From NCBI RefSeq assembly GCF_002531935.1, contig NZ_NWSV01000002.1:434001-498000 (forward strand): DNA of 64,000 nt. Direction: 5' to 3'. Shown piece by piece: positions 52,531 to 62,039 of this stretch (the first letter of the stretch is position 1; each line of letters starts with the position of its first letter). Below the pieces are notes generated by a model that saw nothing but the letters and a program-made list of their open reading frames with translations, did not search any database and was not told where the DNA came from. Origin of the DNA: Rhizobium chutanense. GTDB lineage: Bacteria > Pseudomonadota > Alphaproteobacteria > Rhizobiales > Rhizobiaceae. Made by a program: the position numbers and the translations under genes.

Positions 52531-55500
52531 CTGGTGCGCCCCGGCTGCAGCTCGTCCTTGCCGAGCCATTGCCGAATTTTCTCTTCCAGCAATTCCGGGC
52601 TGATCGGCTTCGACATATAGTCGTCCATGCCGGCATCGAGGCAGGCCTCGCGATCGCTTTCGAGCGCATGAGCGGTGACGCCGATGATCGGCACGCGGTG
52701 CCCCTGCCCCTTTTCCCGTTCGCGGATCGTCTGGGTCGCCTGATGGCCGTTCATGACGGGCATCGACACGTCCATCATGATGATACGCGGCGTGTGCCGC
52801 CCCCAAGCGGCGACCGCTTCCGCGCCATTGTCGACGACGAGGAAGGAAAGGCCCGTTGCCTGCAGGATCTGCGTGAAGACGATCTGGTTGACCTCGTTGT
52901 CCTCGGCAACCAGCACGTCGACGAATTCGGCCGCCCGCTGCTGCGGCGCCGGCGCAGGCGCCGGCACCGGCATCGCCGCTTCGGCCTGCAACCGGGCGAC
53001 CTCGGCTTCGGAGGCCTGCTTGACGCGGCTGGCGCGCACCACTTCGACGACGGTATTGCGCAGCACGTTGGCGCGCGCCGGCTTCATCAGATGCGCTTGA
53101 CCGTTCAGCGCCGCGAATTCCTTTTCCGTCCCCGAAATATCCATCGAGGTCAGGAAGATGATCGGCAGCTCGGCAAAGCGACGATCGGCACGCAGCCGCC
53201 GCGCGACATCGGCGCCGTTCATATCTGGCATATGATAGTCGAGCACGACGGCATCGACGGTGACGCCGAGATCGGCCGCCGCCTCCAGGATGGCAAGACC
53301 GGTGCCGCCGCCCTCGGCGGCAACACCGTCGAAACCCCAGAGTGAAAGCTGCTCGGTGAGGATGCGCCGGTTCACGTCATTGTCGTCGACGACGAGGATG
53401 CGGGCACCCTGAACATTGATCGGCAGCGGCTTCGGCTCGAGGCGGGCAGCCGCCACCGCAAACGGCAGGTTGACGGTGAAGACCGAACCCTTGCCCCATT
53501 CGCTCTCGACATTGAGATAACCGCCGAAAAGGTCGACGAGCCCGGCGGTTATCGCAAGCCCGAGGCCTGTGCCCTCGTGCCGCCGGGTCGAGGAAGCATC
53601 GACCTGCGAGAACTTGTCGAAGACCGATTCGAGCTTTTCACTGGGGATACCGATACCCGTATCCTCGATGCGAATGCTCGCCATGATCTCGCCGCCGCCT
53701 GCCGCCTGAAAGCCGACATCGACGAAGACATGGCCGCGTTCGGTGAACTTGACCGCATTGCCGACGAGATTGGTGACGATCTGGCGAAAGCGCCCGGCAT
53801 CGCCGATCACGGCGGCGGGCAGATCCGGTGCTGCGCGCACCAGCAGTTCGATATTCTTCTCGGCGGCGTGCGAGGAGAGCAGCGTCGCCACGTCCTCCAC
53901 CGCTTCGGTGATATCGAAGGCGGCTTTGCGCAGTTTCATCTGCCCGGCATCGATCTTCGAGAAGTCGAGGATGTCGTTGATAATCGTCAGCAGCGCATTG
54001 CCCGATTTGACGATGATGTCGACGAAGGTCTTCTGCCGCGTATCGAGATTGGTTTTGGCAAGCAACTCCGCCATGCCGAGCACCCCGTTCATCGGGGTGC
54101 GGATCTCGTGGCTCATATTGGCGAGGAATTCGGATTTGGCGCGGTCGGCGGCTTCCGCACGCGACAAGAGATGCCGCAACTCCTCCTCGCGGCTCTTGAG
54201 CTCGGTGACGTCGGTAAAGAGCGCCACCCAATGCTGTCCCTCGCTGACCGCCGCATCCATGTTCACCCAGCGCTCGCCGCCGACATGGAAGACGGTCGAG
54301 ATCGGCTGTCTCGACGCAATATTGGCGCGCCATTCCTGCAGGATCTCGTTCGCCGCATCGTGGAAATCGCCGCGCGCCGCACAGAATTCGAACATGCCGA
54401 GCCAGCCCTGCCCGGCTTCGATATAGTCGGGCGGGATCTGCAATATATCGGCCATTGCGTCGTTGGACATCTTGATGATGCCGTCCTGGACGATGGCAAG
54501 GCCTTGAGACATCGCATGCGTCGCATCGCGCATCATCTCGCCGACCCGCTCGAGTGCGGCGCGGGTCTCGTGAATTTCCTTTTCCCGCTCGCGCACCGCC
54601 GAGATGTCGGCATAGGTGAGCAGGATACGGTCGTTGGAGATGCGGCGGCTGTCGAAGATGACGGATTTGCCCCCCGCCCAGCCAAGCTCGATCGGCTCGG
54701 GTTCTTCGGCCTCGAACAGATGTTTGCGGAAGGCGTAGATCTCCTCCGGTGTCTGCCTGCCGTCGTAGCGTCCGAGCTCTAAATTGCGGCGGATGACGTC
54801 GATGAAGGGGCGGCCGTCGAAGCGATCGTCGAGCGGCAGCTCCCAGATGCTGTAGAATTCGTCGTTGACATAGAGAATCTGGTGGTCGTTATCGAGGATC
54901 AGCACGCCGACCGGCAGCGAACGCAGGATGCTCTCGATATCCCGATGCAGTATTTCTTCCTGCTTGCGTGATTCGATCAGCGCCTTCTCGCGTTCCTTGA
55001 GCGGCGAAATGTCGGAAAAGGAGCCGACGACATAGGTTCGCCCGTCCGCCGTCATGACGCGGTTGACGCGCGAGATGACCGGATAGATGTGGCCGCTCTT
55101 GCTCGGCATCTCGCTCTCGAGCTCCACCGAAATGCCGTCCCTGAGCGCCAGCAGGTTTTCCTGGTAGATCGCTGCAGCACCTTCCGGCCCGAACATTTCC
55201 TGTTCGGTCATTCCCAGATACTCGGCGCGGGCGCGGCCGCTGAAGGTCTCATAATATTTGTTGGCATAGACCAGGCGGTGCCTGTCGTCGCGCACGAAGA
55301 CCGCCACCGGCAGGTCCTCCAGGACGGTGCGCAGAACGTCGAGTTCGTTGACGCTCTCACCCCAGGCCGATTCGCCGGCGGCCGCTGGTTTCGCACCATT
55401 GCGATAGGCGGCATTGGCGACCAGCGGCCGGCCGTCATCGGCAAAGATGCCGATCGGATGATCGAGCTTTTCCAGCGCCGCGCGCACACGGGCGAAATCG

Positions 55501-55919
55501 GCGGCAATTCCGAAATCGTTTACAGCCTGAGAGCTGTCCGCAGTCTCCTTAGGGGTAACGGCGCGGCGCTCGCGGGCCTCAAAGATGCCGAGCACATAGA
55601 TCCGCTCCGGCGACGGCGAGAAGCTTTCGATCTGGATGCGCTCATGGCCGAGGCCTGCGGCATCGAAGCAGATGGCGTTTTCCTCGGTGCCGAACACCAG
55701 CGCGCGGCGCTCCTTGTCCTCGCGCTCCTCTTCCTCGGGACGGTCGACGAGCTCGCGGCTGCGCCGGCCGATGAAATCGGAAATCTCGCGGCCCAGGAAA
55801 TCCGCATAGGCCTCGTTGACGGCGACGTAGCGCAACTCGCTGTTCTTGACATAGGCCGGGGTGTCCAGATCGGCGATCCGGCGGCAAGCCAATTCCAGAA
55901 TGTCCCCGGCTGATTTCAA
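52524..55919 (-). CDS. PAS-rich hybrid histidine kinase with two receiver domains
   Basis: 1131 residues. Four or five PAS domains (about 1-590; e.g. 'DTPAYVKNSELRYVAVNEAYADF', 'ILDNDHQILYVNDEF') precede HisKA with phospho-His in 'NMSHEIRTPMNGVLGM' near residue 603, a HATPase domain (to about 830), and two receivers with Asp in 'DAVVLDYHMPDM' and 'IIMMDVSMPVMNG'. No membrane segment is seen, so it is cytoplasmic. The signal and output are unknown. Its last 7 bp overlap mnmD in convergent orientation. Confidence 0.92.
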   Translation of the reverse strand: MKSAGDILELACRRIADLDTPAYVKNSELRYVAVNEAYADFLGREISDFIGRRSRELVDRPEEEEREDKERRALVFGTEENAICFDAAGLGHERIQIESFSPSPERIYVLGIFEARERRAVTPKETADSSQAVNDFGIAADFARVRAALEKLDHPIGIFADDGRPLVANAAYRNGAKPAAAGESAWGESVNELDVLRTVLEDLPVAVFVRDDRHRLVYANKYYETFSGRARAEYLGMTEQEMFGPEGAAAIYQENLLALRDGISVELESEMPSKSGHIYPVISRVNRVMTADGRTYVVGSFSDISPLKEREKALIESRKQEEILHRDIESILRSLPVGVLILDNDHQILYVNDEFYSIWELPLDDRFDGRPFIDVIRRNLELGRYDGRQTPEEIYAFRKHLFEAEEPEPIELGWAGGKSVIFDSRRISNDRILLTYADISAVREREKEIHETRAALERVGEMMRDATHAMSQGLAIVQDGIIKMSNDAMADILQIPPDYIEAGQGWLGMFEFCAARGDFHDAANEILQEWRANIASRQPISTVFHVGGERWVNMDAAVSEGQHWVALFTDVTELKSREEELRHLLSRAEAADRAKSEFLANMSHEIRTPMNGVLGMAELLAKTNLDTRQKTFVDIIVKSGNALLTIINDILDFSKIDAGQMKLRKAAFDITEAVEDVATLLSSHAAEKNIELLVRAAPDLPAAVIGDAGRFRQIVTNLVGNAVKFTERGHVFVDVGFQAAGGGEIMASIRIEDTGIGIPSEKLESVFDKFSQVDASSTRRHEGTGLGLAITAGLVDLFGGYLNVESEWGKGSVFTVNLPFAVAAARLEPKPLPINVQGARILVVDDNDVNRRILTEQLSLWGFDGVAAEGGGTGLAILEAAADLGVTVDAVVLDYHMPDMNGADVARRLRADRRFAELPIIFLTSMDISGTEKEFAALNGQAHLMKPARANVLRNTVVEVVRASRVKQASEAEVARLQAEAAMPVPAPAPAPQQRAAEFVDVLVAEDNEVNQIVFTQILQATGLSFLVVDNGAEAVAAWGRHTPRIIMMDVSMPVMNGHQATQTIREREKGQGHRVPIIGVTAHALESDREACLDAGMDDYMSKPISPELLEEKIRQWLGKDELQPGRTSY

Positions 55920-56253
55920 GAAATGGTCGCTCCCGCAATGAATGAAATATCAACGACAAAGACTATAAGGCCAAGGCTTTTAACAAGGTTTTAACCATAA
56001 ATTTCGACAGCGGAATTTTACGAGCCGGCCCACCAATCTGACGATACCTCACATCGACAGCCCGGCTTGCACGAAAGGCCGTCCCCGGCAACGCTGCTGC
56101 AACCTCGATTCATTTCCTTGCCGCAGCAGGACTCCGTTGAAATCATGACGAAAATTTAATGCAGGAAGCGCTTGCGCGGCCATTGCGCCGCCGCGATCCG
56201 GGCGGAGTCTGGACACGGCTTTTTGGAAGCCAGTCTAAATAAGGAAATAGCAT
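55920..56253. other. 334-bp intergenic region between the kinase and a small secreted gene
   Basis: The region holds the promoters of two divergent genes. The A/T-rich part near the kinase (55975-56010) and AAGGAAATAGCAT just before ATG 56254 are the only features seen. No gene or strong hairpin was found. Confidence 0.5.
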
Positions 56254-56562
56254 ATGTCCGTTCTTCATAAGACCATGGCGACGGGCCTGATCGCGCTGAC
56301 CCTTGCCGGCGCCTCGCTCGCCACCGCCACCACCGCCGATGCCCGTCCGCGCGATGCCTTCTGGGGCGGCCTTGCCGCCGGCGTCGTCGGCGGCGCCCTG
56401 CTGTCCGAGGCAGCCCGCCCCGCCTACCCTGTCTATCCCGCCTACCCCGTTTATCGCCCTTATCCCGTCTACCGAACCTACTACCGGCCATCCTATTGCC
56501 ACCTCGAATGGCGGCACGACGATTGGGGCAACCCCTACCGCGTCAAAGTCTGCCCGGAATAG
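56254..56562 (+). CDS. Small secreted Tyr/Pro-repeat protein with glycine zipper
   Basis: 102 residues; AAGGAAA before ATG. A signal peptide ('MATGLIALTLAGASLATATTADA') precedes a glycine-zipper-like stretch 'FWGGLAAGVVGGALL' and repeats of the type 'YPVYPAYPVYRPYPVYRTY'. The C-terminus has two Cys. Such proteins are common in rhizobial envelopes; function unknown. Confidence 0.75.
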   Translation: MSVLHKTMATGLIALTLAGASLATATTADARPRDAFWGGLAAGVVGGALLSEAARPAYPVYPAYPVYRPYPVYRTYYRPSYCHLEWRHDDWGNPYRVKVCPE

Positions 56563-56821
56563 AACCAGCATCCGGCGCCGCTTGACCTCCCGGCGGCGCC
56601 GGTCCAACTGCAACGGCAGCTCGGCATTAGCGCCGATAGCGCAGTGCATCGGAGCACCAATTTCGCGCGAAACCCTCGAAAAGCAATCTGTTCGTCACTC
56701 TGTTAAATACCTCAATAGGCGGTTAGGAATCCGCTCGAAGCGTTCATGCATCTTGCTTTCGCTATCGATTGCATTTCAAGCATCCAGCCAGACTTTGAGC
56801 ATCCAGAGAGGCGGCAACGGA

Positions 56822-57745
56822 ATGACCACGAAGATCCCGACAACCGGTTGGGCAGCGGACGTAGTCGATTTCTTGTCCCGAAACATTCCCCGCGACGATC
56901 GGGAAGAGGGTTGGAACGATATGGCCCTGACGGCCTATCAGATCGGTTGCGAAGCTCTCGTGGCACTAGGTCAGGCGGATGAAACCAATTGGGGCGCAAT
57001 CCCGCGTAAGAATGCGCGGCTACCTCTCGAGCTACCGCGTTGGGACGACCTGTGCGTCTCCGTGCTTCGATTGGCGGCACAACAAAGGCTGCTATTTTGT
57101 CGCCTGCCTGACGGTAGCGTGCCTTTAGCGACGGGGCACTGGGTGATCCGCCAGATAGGCGCACCTCCGCCACCTCCGCCGAACATCGCCGCTGCAAATG
57201 GTCTTGGTCCCGCCTTCGCAACAACCGAGGTCTTGTCCATCCTTCGGGCATTGGGGCTGCTGGTCGAAGGTCGCTGGACGGAGATTGCTGAAACGGTGTT
57301 TTGGCGAGACTGGCCAGGGGAATGGGAAATGGATTTCACCTCCGATCCCCGTTTCTCCGCTGCGGTTGAGCAAGCTCTCGCTACGATACCGGCCGACATC
57401 CGCACCGAAATGGACAAACTTCTTAACATCACCGATGCGCAGGTGACAGCCGCGGTACAGCGAAGTGCGGCAGCTTTAGAGGAGTCACGCGCCACATATG
57501 GGCCGAACGCCAACATAGCAAGCTCATCCGACACTCCGGAACGGGCGCGAAGTAGTTTAGAGTTCGTAAGTCGGCTCGAGCTTGACTGGTTGTTCTTCCG
57601 CCGCTGGCGCCTGACTGACGGGTGGCTCACACCGAAAGACGCAGGCAAAGCACTCGAAATCTTTCACGACGATCTCGCTGTCGCCATGCGGTGCGCCGTT
57701 ATTAAACGGCTCTATCCGAATTTGCCATTTGCGGCCGCCAGATAG
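56822..57745 (+). CDS. Unknown protein, accessory region
   Basis: 307 residues from ATG 56822; the open frame reaches further back but overlaps the previous gene. No membrane or signal segment. Features include a Pro run ('GAPPPPPPNIAAANG') near residue 115 and Trp-rich stretches ('FWRDWPGEWEMDF'). The base composition is less G+C-rich than the flanking genes. No known family recognised; a toxin, phage or defence-linked role is only speculation. Confidence 0.6.
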   Translation: MTTKIPTTGWAADVVDFLSRNIPRDDREEGWNDMALTAYQIGCEALVALGQADETNWGAIPRKNARLPLELPRWDDLCVSVLRLAAQQRLLFCRLPDGSVPLATGHWVIRQIGAPPPPPPNIAAANGLGPAFATTEVLSILRALGLLVEGRWTEIAETVFWRDWPGEWEMDFTSDPRFSAAVEQALATIPADIRTEMDKLLNITDAQVTAAVQRSAAALEESRATYGPNANIASSSDTPERARSSLEFVSRLELDWLFFRRWRLTDGWLTPKDAGKALEIFHDDLAVAMRCAVIKRLYPNLPFAAAR

Positions 57746-57759
57746 GTAGGAAGACGACC

Positions 57760-58018
57760 ATGCCGGAACCCCTTAAGAACCTGCTGCATGAAGGGCTGGT
57801 CGGCGGTATAGCCGATCGCATTGCCGGCAACGCATCGTCCTTCGACAAGGAGCGTTTCATGGCACTCGCGACTGATGCTCGCAGCTCTGGAGCTGATGAA
57901 GCGCTCGGCCCTGATCCGCGACGCATTGTTTGCGACGCTTCCCGAGGGTTTTCCTGAAGCCGCCGCAATCCTGAAAGCGAGCCTGCCGGCTGCGGCAAAA
58001 CCTCGATCAATCCTGTGA
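57760..58018 (+). pseudogene. Truncated, frameshifted copy of the DNA alkylation repair gene
   Basis: The start 'MPEPLKNLLHEGLVGGIADRIAGNASSFDKERF' matches the start of the intact gene at 60611. Near 57880 the frame changes, then 'LAALELMKRSALIRDALFATLP' and 'AAAILKASLPA' continue the match to about residue 94, after which similarity ends. It is a C-terminally truncated duplicate that lost 2 bases (or gained 1). Confidence 0.8.
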
Positions 58019-58039
58019 GCACCGTCCCATGTGTGCCAG

Positions 58040-58732
58040 TCATTCGCCCAACGCGAAGGCGACCGCGGCTTCTGTATGAATGGCCGTGGAGTCGAAGCCG
58101 GGTAGAGGCAGCTTGTCGGTCTCGAGGATCAGGCAGATCTCGGTGCAGCCGAAGATCACGGAATCCGCGCCCTCGGATTTGGCTTTCTCGACCAACGCGA
58201 TGAGGGCCTTGCGCGAAGGATCCAGAACCTTCCCCGCACAAAGTTCATCAAAGATGATGTTGTGTGTCTGAGTTCGCCCGCCCGCATCGGGCACCATGAC
58301 GTCAATCCCGTGTTTCGCCATCCGTTCCGGGTAGAAACCATTCTCCATCGTGTAGCGCGTGGCCAGAAGCAGGGGCTTACGGCATCCAGCCGCCTTCAGC
58401 CGGTCCGCCGTTGCATCGACGATATGCAGGAACGGCACGCCCAGCGCCGCCTCGATCGGCTCAGCGACCAGATGCATGGTAACCGCGCACATGAGAACGC
58501 CTTCCGCGCCGGCGCTCTCAAGTCGGCGCGCGACATCGGCAAGATATTTGCCCGCCTCATCCCATCGGCCAGCTTTCTGCATGTCCACGATATTCTGGAA
58601 ATCGACCGAATACAGCAGCAGTTCCGCCGAATGCAGGTTGCCCAGTTTGCGCCGCACGGCCTCGTTGATCTGGCGGTAATACACGGCGGAGCCTTCGAAA
58701 CTCATGCCGCCAATGAGGCCAATCCTGCGCAT
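58040..58732 (-). CDS. Aspartate/glutamate racemase family protein
   Basis: 230 residues. 'RRIGLIGGMSFEGSAVYYRQINEAV' is the family start. Catalytic Cys 1 lies in 'LMCAVTMHLVAE' and Cys 2 in 'VIFGCTEICLI', so both are kept. Members racemise Asp or other amino acids without PLP. It is followed on the same strand after 21 bp by a GATase-like gene, with a divergent LysR gene beyond, suggesting a small amino acid pathway. Confidence 0.87.
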   Translation of the reverse strand: MRRIGLIGGMSFEGSAVYYRQINEAVRRKLGNLHSAELLLYSVDFQNIVDMQKAGRWDEAGKYLADVARRLESAGAEGVLMCAVTMHLVAEPIEAALGVPFLHIVDATADRLKAAGCRKPLLLATRYTMENGFYPERMAKHGIDVMVPDAGGRTQTHNIIFDELCAGKVLDPSRKALIALVEKAKSEGADSVIFGCTEICLILETDKLPLPGFDSTAIHTEAAVAFALGE

Positions 58733-58753
58733 ATCGATGATCCTTCGATTGAT

Positions 58754-59503
58754 TCAGATGGTCCTGCTTGCGAGGAAATCGCGCAGCAGCTGACCGGGAA
58801 ATGGCGCTTCCTGAACCGATGTCAAAAGCGCTTCGGGGTCCCGCCCTTCCTGATGCAAGGCGTCGATTCGCGAACGGATGACGCCCGCCATGATCTCTGG
58901 CGTGAATTCCGGATGAAACTGGGTCGAGATCGCGTTGGGCCCGTAGCGCAGGATCTGGTGGGCGTCATGCTCTGACCGTGCCAGCACCCTGGCGCCGGGC
59001 GGCGGAGCGATCACGGTCTGGAGATGCGTCAGCTGCGCCGTGAAACTGCGCGGACTCCCGGCGAGCAGTGGATCCTCCACGGCATCTGCCAGAAGCGAGA
59101 TAGTCTGGCTGCCGATCTCTCGTCCACCCGGATGGAAATCGACCTGCCCGCCAAGCGCATCTGCCATGAGCTGATGACCATAGCAGACCCCGAACACCGG
59201 CGCGTCAAGCGCCATGGCCTCGCGGATCCAGTCGCCCAGGGCCTCGCTCCAGGGTTCGCGATCCGTCACCATCGACCAGGACCCGGTAATGATCGCCGCC
59301 GTCCCGGCATCCGGCGGTGGCAGGCGCTCCCCGTCAAAGACACGAATTATGCGAATTGTATCTGCCGGACGCCCGAGCGCGGAGGCGAACCATTCCGGCA
59401 AATCGCCATACGTTGTGCGAAGGCTTTGGGGCGGTGAGCCGGTCTGGAGAAGAAAAAGGGCTGAAAGGCTCATCGGCAGGGTATCCGGTCTTCGGCGATT
59501 CAT
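58754..59503 (-). CDS. Class I glutamine amidotransferase-like protein
   Basis: 249 residues from ATG 59503 (AAGGA upstream); ATG 59473 is an alternative. The nucleophile elbow 'VFGVCYGHQLMADALGG' and the His-Glu 'FHPEFTPE' are present. It resembles GMP-synthase-like/gamma-glutamyl GATase proteins without a synthase domain. It is the first gene of the divergent pair with the racemase and is likely controlled by the adjacent LysR. Confidence 0.87.
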   Translation of the reverse strand: MNRRRPDTLPMSLSALFLLQTGSPPQSLRTTYGDLPEWFASALGRPADTIRIIRVFDGERLPPPDAGTAAIITGSWSMVTDREPWSEALGDWIREAMALDAPVFGVCYGHQLMADALGGQVDFHPGGREIGSQTISLLADAVEDPLLAGSPRSFTAQLTHLQTVIAPPPGARVLARSEHDAHQILRYGPNAISTQFHPEFTPEIMAGVIRSRIDALHQEGRDPEALLTSVQEAPFPGQLLRDFLASRTI

Positions 59504-59573
59504 CGATTGACTCGTCCTTTACCGGTAGAGCATCATCCTGAAAAATGATTAATCAAGAAAGAGAGTTCTCGAA

Positions 59574-60443
59574 ATGAGAAACATCGATCTCGACTCCCTT
59601 GAGATTTTCCGATCGGTTGTGGAGACGGGAAGCATCACCGGGGCGGCGGGGCAGCTGGGGCGGGTACAGTCGAACGTCACCACGCGCATCCAGAACCTGG
59701 AAGACAGGCTGGGCGTCAAACTGTTCCAACGTCAGCGCAACCGGCTGATGCTTTCGGCCGATGGACAAATCCTGCTGACATATGCCGAGAGACTCCTGCG
59801 GTTGTCTGCCGAGGCGGAGGCCACGCTCAAGGCCAGGGGACCACGCGGGAAGCTCCGCATCGGCACGCTGGAAAGCACCGCCGCGGCGCGCCTTCCGCCG
59901 CTTTTGTCGGCGTTCCATGCACGGTATCCGGACGTGCAGATCGAGCTCGTCACCGGCGATTCGACCGCTCTGCTGCAACGCGTTCGGCGTTTCGATGTGG
60001 ACGCGGCTTTCGTTTCCGAACCCTTCGATGCCGAAGGACTGGAAACCCAACCAAGCTTTACCGAAGAACTGGCGCTGATCGCCCCCTTGTCTATACCGCC
60101 GATCAGCGATGCGAGCGATATGCGCGGACGGACCATCATCGCATTTGCGACTGGTTGTTCCTACCGCCGTATTCTCGAAGACTGGCTGGCAATGTCGAAG
60201 ATCGTGCCGGAGAGGGTGCTGGAACTTGCGTCCTATCATGCGATTGTTGCCTGCGTTGCAGCGGGCGCCGGCATCGCGATCATGCCGCACTCGGTATTGA
60301 GGGCAGTTCATGCCGAAGGACAGGTTCAGGCGTCGCCGCTGCCGCCGCAGGTCGCCGATGTACGCACGCATCTGATCTGGTGTCCGGGTCATCACTCCAG
60401 CGCGCTGGATGCACTCCGCGCCGAAATAAGCTCATGTCGGTGA
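59574..60443 (+). CDS. LysR family transcriptional regulator
   Basis: 289 residues. The HTH 'LDSLEIFRSVVETGSITGAAGQLGRVQSNVTTRIQNLEDRLG' is at the N-terminus and the effector domain has 'GKLRIGTLESTAAARLPPLL'. It is divergent from the amidotransferase gene, with 70 bp between starts, the usual place for a LysR operator. The effector is unknown. Confidence 0.9.
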   Translation: MRNIDLDSLEIFRSVVETGSITGAAGQLGRVQSNVTTRIQNLEDRLGVKLFQRQRNRLMLSADGQILLTYAERLLRLSAEAEATLKARGPRGKLRIGTLESTAAARLPPLLSAFHARYPDVQIELVTGDSTALLQRVRRFDVDAAFVSEPFDAEGLETQPSFTEELALIAPLSIPPISDASDMRGRTIIAFATGCSYRRILEDWLAMSKIVPERVLELASYHAIVACVAAGAGIAIMPHSVLRAVHAEGQVQASPLPPQVADVRTHLIWCPGHHSSALDALRAEISSCR

Positions 60444-60509
60444 GACCTCGTCCGGGGAGCCAAGTGACGAACTGCTCTCCATCCTCGAAGCGCTTTAACT
60501 ATGCCGAAC

Positions 60510-60561
60510 TGCCGCATGGCATAAAGCAGGGATGATGGCCGCCGAACTCAGCCATGCGGCA
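60510..60561. repeat. Inverted repeat upstream of the alkylation repair gene
   Basis: TGCCGCATGGC (60510-60520) and GCCATGCGGCA (60551-60561) are perfect complements with a 30-base loop. It lies about 50-100 bp before the gene at 60611 and may be an operator or weak terminator. Confidence 0.5.
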
Positions 60562-60610
60562 TGATCCGACTCGCGGCATAATGTGTTCCTCGCACAGAGG
60601 GAGAATCAGC

Positions 60611-61726
60611 ATGCCGGAACCGCTCAAGAACCTGCTGCACGAAGCGCTGGTCGGCGACATGGCCGATCGCATCGCCGCCAATGCGTCTTCCTTCGATCGC
60701 GAGCGTTTCGTAAGGCTGGCGACCGACGGCCTTGGGGCGCTAGAGCTGATGGAGCGCTCGGCGCTGATCCGCGATGCCCTGTTTGCCACGCTTCCCGATG
60801 ATTTTCCGAAGGCCGCCGCCATCCTCAAGGCAAGCCTGCCCGCCGATGGCAAGGCCGGACTATCAGGCTGGATGCTGTTGCCGGTCAACCAGTTCATAGC
60901 AGCGCGCGGTCCCGATCATTTCGATCTCGGCCTCGACCTGCTGAAAGCGCTGACGCCGCATTTTACTGCCGAATACGGTATCCGCCCGTTCATCCACCGC
61001 GACCAGCAACGCGCCCTCGCCATCATTTCCGGCTGGGTCGACAATCCCGATCGGCATGTGCGCCGGCTGGCGAGCGAGGGAACGCGGCCGCGCTTGCCCT
61101 GGGCCATGCGTCTGCCGCAGCTCGTCAAGGACCCGGCACCGATCCTGCCCATCCTGACCGCGCTGATGGACGATCCGGAGGATTATGTGCGCCGCTCCGT
61201 CGCCAACAGCCTGAACGATATCGCCAAGGATCATCCGGATCTGGTCGCCGCCTTCATTGGCGGCCACATCGAGGGTGCCTCCGCCGAGCGCCGCTGGCTG
61301 CTGAAACATGCCTCGCGCACGCTGCTCAAGAAGGGCCATGCGCAGGCGCTTGCCAATTTCGGTTTCGGCGCGGCTGCCTCGCTCGCCTGCGAATTGCGGC
61401 TCGCAAACAGCGAAGTGCTTTTCGGCGAAGGGCTGGATTTCGAAATCCGCGTGGCGAATGCCGGCAAAGCCCCGCAATCGCTGATGATCGACTACGCCAT
61501 CCACCATGTGAAGAGCGACGGCTCACTCTCGCCCAAGGTCTTCAAGTGCAAGACGATCATGCTCGCGCCCGGGCAAAGTCACGCGATGACGCGCCGCCAC
61601 GCCATGCGGCCGATCACGACGCGACGCTATTATCCCGGCAAACACCGCATCGCCATCCTCGTCAACGGCGCGGAAAGCGCCTCGGAAAACTTCGTCCTGA
61701 GAATGCCCTCGCTCGACCAGAGCTAG
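60611..61726 (+). CDS. DNA alkylation repair protein (HEAT-repeat, AlkD-like)
   Basis: 371 residues from ATG 60611 with GAGGGAGAA upstream. Helical repeats ('GWVDNPDRHVRRLASEGTRPRLPWA', 'DPEDYVRRSVANSLNDIAKDHPDL') match the AlkD/ALKC superfamily that removes bulky or alkylated bases. A C-terminal beta-domain ('FGEGLDFEIRVANAGKAPQSLM') is present as in the AlkC branch. A partial duplicate lies at 57760. Confidence 0.87.
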   Translation: MPEPLKNLLHEALVGDMADRIAANASSFDRERFVRLATDGLGALELMERSALIRDALFATLPDDFPKAAAILKASLPADGKAGLSGWMLLPVNQFIAARGPDHFDLGLDLLKALTPHFTAEYGIRPFIHRDQQRALAIISGWVDNPDRHVRRLASEGTRPRLPWAMRLPQLVKDPAPILPILTALMDDPEDYVRRSVANSLNDIAKDHPDLVAAFIGGHIEGASAERRWLLKHASRTLLKKGHAQALANFGFGAAASLACELRLANSEVLFGEGLDFEIRVANAGKAPQSLMIDYAIHHVKSDGSLSPKVFKCKTIMLAPGQSHAMTRRHAMRPITTRRYYPGKHRIAILVNGAESASENFVLRMPSLDQS

Positions 61727-61765
61727 CCCGGATATCTCACACTATGTTGATGCATCAGCGGGCGG

Positions 61766-62035
61766 CGCGTCATCGCCAAAGCCGAGGTGATCCGCGGCGA
61801 CACCAATTCACGCGTCATTGTCACCTCGCTCAGCCGTGCCGCGCCATCTCTACGAAAGGGTCTACTGCGCCTGCGGCGAGATGGAGACCCTGATCAAGGA
61901 ATGCCAGGCTGATCTGTTCGCCGACCGCACATCAGCCGCCACCCATGCAAGCCAACCACCTGCGTCTGCGGTTTGCCTCGATGGCCTATGTGCTGCTCGC
62001 GGCATCGAGCCGTAGGGCTGCACTTCACCGTTCTT
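61766..62035 (+). pseudogene. Remnant of an IS1380-family transposase
   Basis: Three frames in turn give pieces of the C-terminal part of an IS1380-type transposase: 'RVIAKAEV' and 'SRVIVTSL', then 'YERVYCACGEMETLIKECQADLFADRTSAAT', then 'MQANHLRLRFASMAYVLLAA'. No start or inverted repeats were seen. It is a decayed fragment at the border with the low-G+C gene that follows. Confidence 0.75.
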
Positions 62036-62039
62036 TGCC

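Noticed and set aside
56303..56821. N-terminal extension of the unknown gene at 56822
   Set aside because: It overlaps the small secreted gene at 56254 in another frame and has shadow composition.
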